From: Chara braunii
Lineage: Eukaryota > Streptophyta > Charophyceae > Charales > Characeae
Assembly (NCBI GenBank): GCA_003427395.1
Contig: BFEA01000487.1
Span: 1,016,134 to 1,036,585, forward strand
Length of the DNA: 20,452 nucleotides
Reading direction: 5' to 3'
The stretch's first letter is position 1. Every line of letters begins with the position of its first letter. Position numbers and translations under genes: made by a program. Positions 17,525-20,452 of the stretch are shown piece after piece. Under the pieces are notes generated by a model, which saw only the letters and a program-made list of their open reading frames with translations, ran no database searches and was not told the origin of the DNA.

Positions 17525-18244
17525 GGCCAATTGGTTCCTCCTGCATCCCCGAAAAAAATAAAAAATAAAAATTCCGGGCTCTCAGGGCTGCGTCCCCCTC
17601 ACCCCCGTGGTTAACCAATAGCTATCCCCCGAATCAGGGCTTGTCAGCACCTGGTCACCCCTTCTTTTTTACCCCTAAAAACTGTCCCCTGTCCTCGTCT
17701 CGTGAAGCAGGGCCCATCGAGGCCCATCGAGGCCCATTGTCTTGTGATGGACCTACCGTAGGTTGGCAGGTTGGATCCCAAGTGTCAAATGCTCACTCTC
17801 CTGTTTGCCTCGAGAGGTCCAGTACCCCTTGGCCTGCATTCCATGGTCTCTTATCGTGCGTGGTCCCTGACCTGTCAGGACCATCTAGGAGTACCAGTGT
17901 GCCAGTAGGCAAAGTAGGCCCAATTTCCACCCCTGCCGGTAGTCCTGGGAATGGACCAGAGGCTTCTGCCCACTCGCACAGGCTTCCAGAGAGGGATGGC
18001 AGGCCCTCAACCCGCCCAGGGAGGGGGCGGAGCTTGCTCTCCGGTGCCACGCGTGTTAGCTCGCCCGGAGTTTGGCAAAGAAGGGGAAGGGGGTTGCGTG
18101 GATGGCGTTGCCGCCCAAAACGACGGGAGGAGGAAATTTCAACGTTGTCTGTGGCGGTGGCGGTGGCGGGGGCGGGGTGGCAAGGCGAGGTCAGGTGCGG
18201 AGAGTTCTCCGCGGTCGGGCGCCGTGGATGGTGGGGGAGGCATT
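17525..18244. other. GC-rich region with overlapping long frames, no assigned gene
   Basis: Long frames exist on both strands (plus 17641-18249, 202 codons; minus 17793-18293, 166 codons). Both are Gly/Pro/Ser/Arg-rich with no recognised domain, and overlapping open frames are expected where GC content is high. A tandem GGCCCATCGA (two copies and a part) lies at 17711-17738. A G-rich run near 18150-18180 (GGTGGCGGTGGCGG then GGGGGCGGGG) could form a quadruplex. The segment could be a distal promoter, a lost exon or an old transposon piece. I cannot decide. Confidence 0.4.
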
Positions 18245-18441
18245 GGTGACGTGTCACGTCGGGGGAGCGATTGCTGACATGTCGTCGTGACACGTGGAAG
18301 AATTGTGGAGCTTCTCCTCGTCCTCCGATTGCCTGAGCTGTGCCCTTGACACGTGGCGGGGGCTTATTCCTTTATATTCCCAGTGCCTCGGCGATAGCAG
18401 CAGGACCAACATAGCGTAGCAGCGCCAATCATCGTTTGACA
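18245..18441 (+). promoter_or_regulatory. Putative core promoter and 5' UTR of the MPP alpha gene
   Basis: Two identical TGACACGTGG elements (18288-18297 and 18347-18356) contain the CACGTG G-box bound by plant bZIP and bHLH factors. GACGTGTCACGTC (18248-18260) is a third, palindromic ACGT element. A TATA-like TTTATATT lies at 18371-18378, and a start about 30 bases downstream would give a 5' UTR of about 40 bases. No ATG occurs between the TATA-like box and the start codon. A CT-rich patch is at 18311-18326. The assignment is from position and motifs only. Confidence 0.55.
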
Positions 18442-20013
18442 ATGCTGTCCACCGGTGTGCGACGCTCTCTGAAGGCCGCGCCTCAATGGGCCCGCCTGGG
18501 CCAACGGGGCGCAAGGACACAAGCGTGGGCGGGAAGTGGGGGACCGTTAGCGCAAGCGATCCCGGCAGTTTCCGTGAGCGGCGACACTCATCAGTCGCAA
18601 GAGGGGGGGTTCTTCTCTAAGCTCTTTGGCTTGAAGAAGTCGGGACCCGTAATTACCCCCTTGTTCGAGCCGCTGCCGGGGCTCCAAACCCCCTCCCCTG
18701 TGGAGTTTGCCTCCATTCCCCTGGAGACCAAGATCACCACGCTTCCCAATGGCATGAAGATAGCTTCTGAGGATACGCCGGGCCCCACGACAACCGTCGG
18801 ATTGTACATAGACTCTGGGAGCGTGTACGAGACTGCGGGGAACAATGGCGTGTCCCATCTGCTAGAGAGAATGTCGTTCAAGACCACGAACAACCGAACC
18901 CATTTCCGTTTGATCAGGGAGGTGGAAGCCATCGGGGGGAATGTGCAAGCCTCGGCCTCCAGGGAGCAGATGGCGTACACCGGCGACGCGTTGAGGACGC
19001 ACATGCCAGAGATTCTGGAGCTGCTTGCCGACAGTGTGCGCAATCCCAAGTTCGTTGAGTGGGAGGTAAAAGAACAGCTAGCAAGAGTGAAGGCGGAGGT
19101 GTCGGAGATGGCAAACAATCCTCAATCGTTGATGGTGGAGGCGTTGCATTCAGCCGGGTACGCGGGAGCGCTTGGGCGGCCATTGCTCTGCCCGGAATCG
19201 AACGTGGGTCGTCTCGATAGCGCGGCTTGCCGCGAGTTCGTTGAGGCTAATTACACTGCTCCTAGGATGGTCCTTGCGGCTTCGGGTGTGGACCACTCCG
19301 ACCTCCTAGCGGTCGCTGAGCCCTTGTTTTCCGACTTGCCTAAGGTCGCGCTGCCGCCCACGCCGCTCACCGAGTACGTTGGCGGCGACTGGCGCCTTGC
19401 GGCGGACGCGCCTGTCACCCACGTCGCGCTGGGGTTCGAGTTCCCCGGCGGCTGGCGCAACGAGAAGGACGCTGTTGCCATCAGCGTGCTGCAGATGTTG
19501 ATGGGCGGCGGCGGCTCCTTCTCCGCCGGCGGACCCGGCAAAGGCATGTACTCCCGCCTTTACACGCGCGTGCTCAATCAACACGGCCAGGTCAATTCTT
19601 GTACCGCTTTCAACAGCATTTACAACAGCACTGGGCTGTTCGGTATCCACGGCACCGCGCCGTCCGCTTTCATCGCCAGTCTTGTTGACATCATGTGCGA
19701 GGAGTTCCTTGCCGTGGCAACCCCCGGAGGGGTGACCGAGACGGAGTTGCAGAGGGCGAAGAATGCGACCATCTCCCACGTCCTGATGAACCTGGAATCT
19801 AGAGTAGTGACGACGGAAGACATCGGCCGCCAGATTCTCACGTACGGACACCGCAAGCCGCCGGCGGAGTTCTGCAGCATGGTGGAAGCCCTCTCCGCCG
19901 ACGATATCACCGCCATAGCTGCCAAGATCACGAAGACACCCTTGTCCATGGCCTCGTGGGGAGACGTTGTACATGTGCCGCGGTTCGATCAGGTAGCTGC
20001 AAGATTTGCCTAA
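18442..20013 (+). CDS. Mitochondrial processing peptidase alpha subunit (M16 family)
   Basis: The 523-residue product is the non-catalytic alpha partner of the matrix peptidase that removes targeting presequences from imported proteins. In plants this dimer is also a core component of the cytochrome bc1 complex in the inner membrane. The N-terminus (MLSTGVRRSLKAAPQWAR) is Arg-rich with no acidic residue for about 45 positions, as in a mitochondrial presequence. The plant-type linker GGFFSKLFG and PLPGLQTP follows (about 55-85). Peptidase M16 domains lie at about 98-245 and 250-450. HLLER (139-143) stands where the beta subunit has zinc-binding HxxEH, the alpha signature. The glycine-rich substrate loop LMGGGGSFSAGGPGKG is at 353-368, and the C-terminus has the conserved MASWGDV. 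I take ATG 18442 (A at -3) as the start. An in-frame TTG six bases upstream also leaves the frame open but is not needed. No intron is visible and length is normal. GC content is far above the repeats to its left. Confidence 0.96.
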   Translation: MLSTGVRRSLKAAPQWARLGQRGARTQAWAGSGGPLAQAIPAVSVSGDTHQSQEGGFFSKLFGLKKSGPVITPLFEPLPGLQTPSPVEFASIPLETKITTLPNGMKIASEDTPGPTTTVGLYIDSGSVYETAGNNGVSHLLERMSFKTTNNRTHFRLIREVEAIGGNVQASASREQMAYTGDALRTHMPEILELLADSVRNPKFVEWEVKEQLARVKAEVSEMANNPQSLMVEALHSAGYAGALGRPLLCPESNVGRLDSAACREFVEANYTAPRMVLAASGVDHSDLLAVAEPLFSDLPKVALPPTPLTEYVGGDWRLAADAPVTHVALGFEFPGGWRNEKDAVAISVLQMLMGGGGSFSAGGPGKGMYSRLYTRVLNQHGQVNSCTAFNSIYNSTGLFGIHGTAPSAFIASLVDIMCEEFLAVATPGGVTETELQRAKNATISHVLMNLESRVVTTEDIGRQILTYGHRKPPAEFCSMVEALSADDITAIAAKITKTPLSMASWGDVVHVPRFDQVAARFA

Positions 20014-20452
20014 TTTGGAAAGGAATTGGAACGCACGCACGGACGTACGTTTCGTACGCCCACGTCCTCTCTTCTCTTCTCCCTCGTCGTTACTTCTATC
20101 CCTCTCCACTTCTGCCATCGTCAATTTAAGCAAATCGTACGGACGTTACGCACGTTCGTAAATTCTCTTCCCAATTCAGAGGGGAAGCAGCAGCAGCAGG
20201 AGGAGGAGGAGGAGGAGGAGGAGGAGGAGGAGATGACCTCTTTTTGTTTTTACTTCTCTCCCTCTCCACTTCTGCCCCCGTCGTCAAATTCTCTCCCAAT
20301 TCAGAGGGGAAGTAGTAGTAGTAGGAGGAGGAGATGGCCTCTTTTTTTTTTTTTTTTTTTTTTTTTTACTTCTCTCCCTGACCACTTCTGCCCTCGTCGT
20401 CAATTCTCTCCCCAATTCAGAGGGGAAGCAGGAGGAGGAGGAGGAGGAGGAG
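20014..20452 (+). repeat. Downstream minisatellite with AGC/AGG/AGT arrays
   Basis: A unit beginning TACTTCTCTCCCTCTCCACT starts at 20091, 20251 and 20367 (offsets 160 and 116). Each continues with CTGCC-CGTCGTCAA, TTCTCTCCCAATTCAGAGGG and GAAGCAG, then a trinucleotide array of AGC or AGT followed by AGG. The first unit carries an extra CGTACG-rich insert, and the third is preceded by 26 T (20341-20366). The array begins about 80 bases after the MPP stop codon and runs off the window. It probably includes the gene's 3' UTR. I see no clear AATAAA signal. Confidence 0.85.

Noticed and set aside
18436-18441. TTG at 18436 as the MPP start codon
   Set aside because: A normal ATG with a purine at -3 follows six bases later and gives a standard mitochondrial presequence.

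Overview
The window looks like repeat-rich nuclear DNA of a land plant or other streptophyte, carrying one intact gene near its right edge. That gene (18442-20013, + strand) is the alpha subunit of the mitochondrial processing peptidase. Its plant-style N-terminal linker and the C-terminal halves of plant-type LINE reverse transcriptases elsewhere in the window support this placement. The LINE thumb region (motif NNVVLASxxY) and the uninterrupted MPP frame make me lean towards a non-seed plant, but this is only an inference.

Layout. At 293-1086 lie two head-to-tail copies of a roughly 510-bp repeat whose edges are TA microsatellites. Further copies are at 9063-9990, 8 kb away. A 5'-truncated SINE is at 1862-2151. 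From about 7600 down to 2500 the minus strand carries three consecutive, decayed, 5'-truncated LINE copies (L1, L2, L3). L2 and L3 keep related 3' ends and poly(A) tails, and L3 begins exactly where the poly(A) of L2 ends. The stretch 7570-8976 is a cluster of diverged modules that combine GC-rich palindromes with A/T homopolymers and TTTA arrays.

From 10000 to 16400 there is no recognisable gene. This stretch holds a probable tRNA-derived SINE (11049-11245, minus), two related foldback elements of about 490 bp in mutually inverted orientation (11965-12465 and 15390-15885), and a tandem array with an exact 85-bp phase (14461-14760) inside a longer degenerate array. At 16363-17512 there is a short foldback MITE-like element, several scattered copies of its terminal motif, and a full-length SINE (minus) with a tRNA-like head. 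The body of this SINE is about 90% identical by eye to the copy at 1862-2151.

The MPP gene has a compact promoter with a TATA-like box and two TGACACGTGG G-boxes. It is followed by a pyrimidine/purine minisatellite that runs to the end of the window. I found no bacterial-type system, CRISPR array, toxin, viral gene or novel gene cluster. What merits a second look here is repeat biology: TA-bounded repeats, SINE target sites, nested LINEs and large foldbacks.
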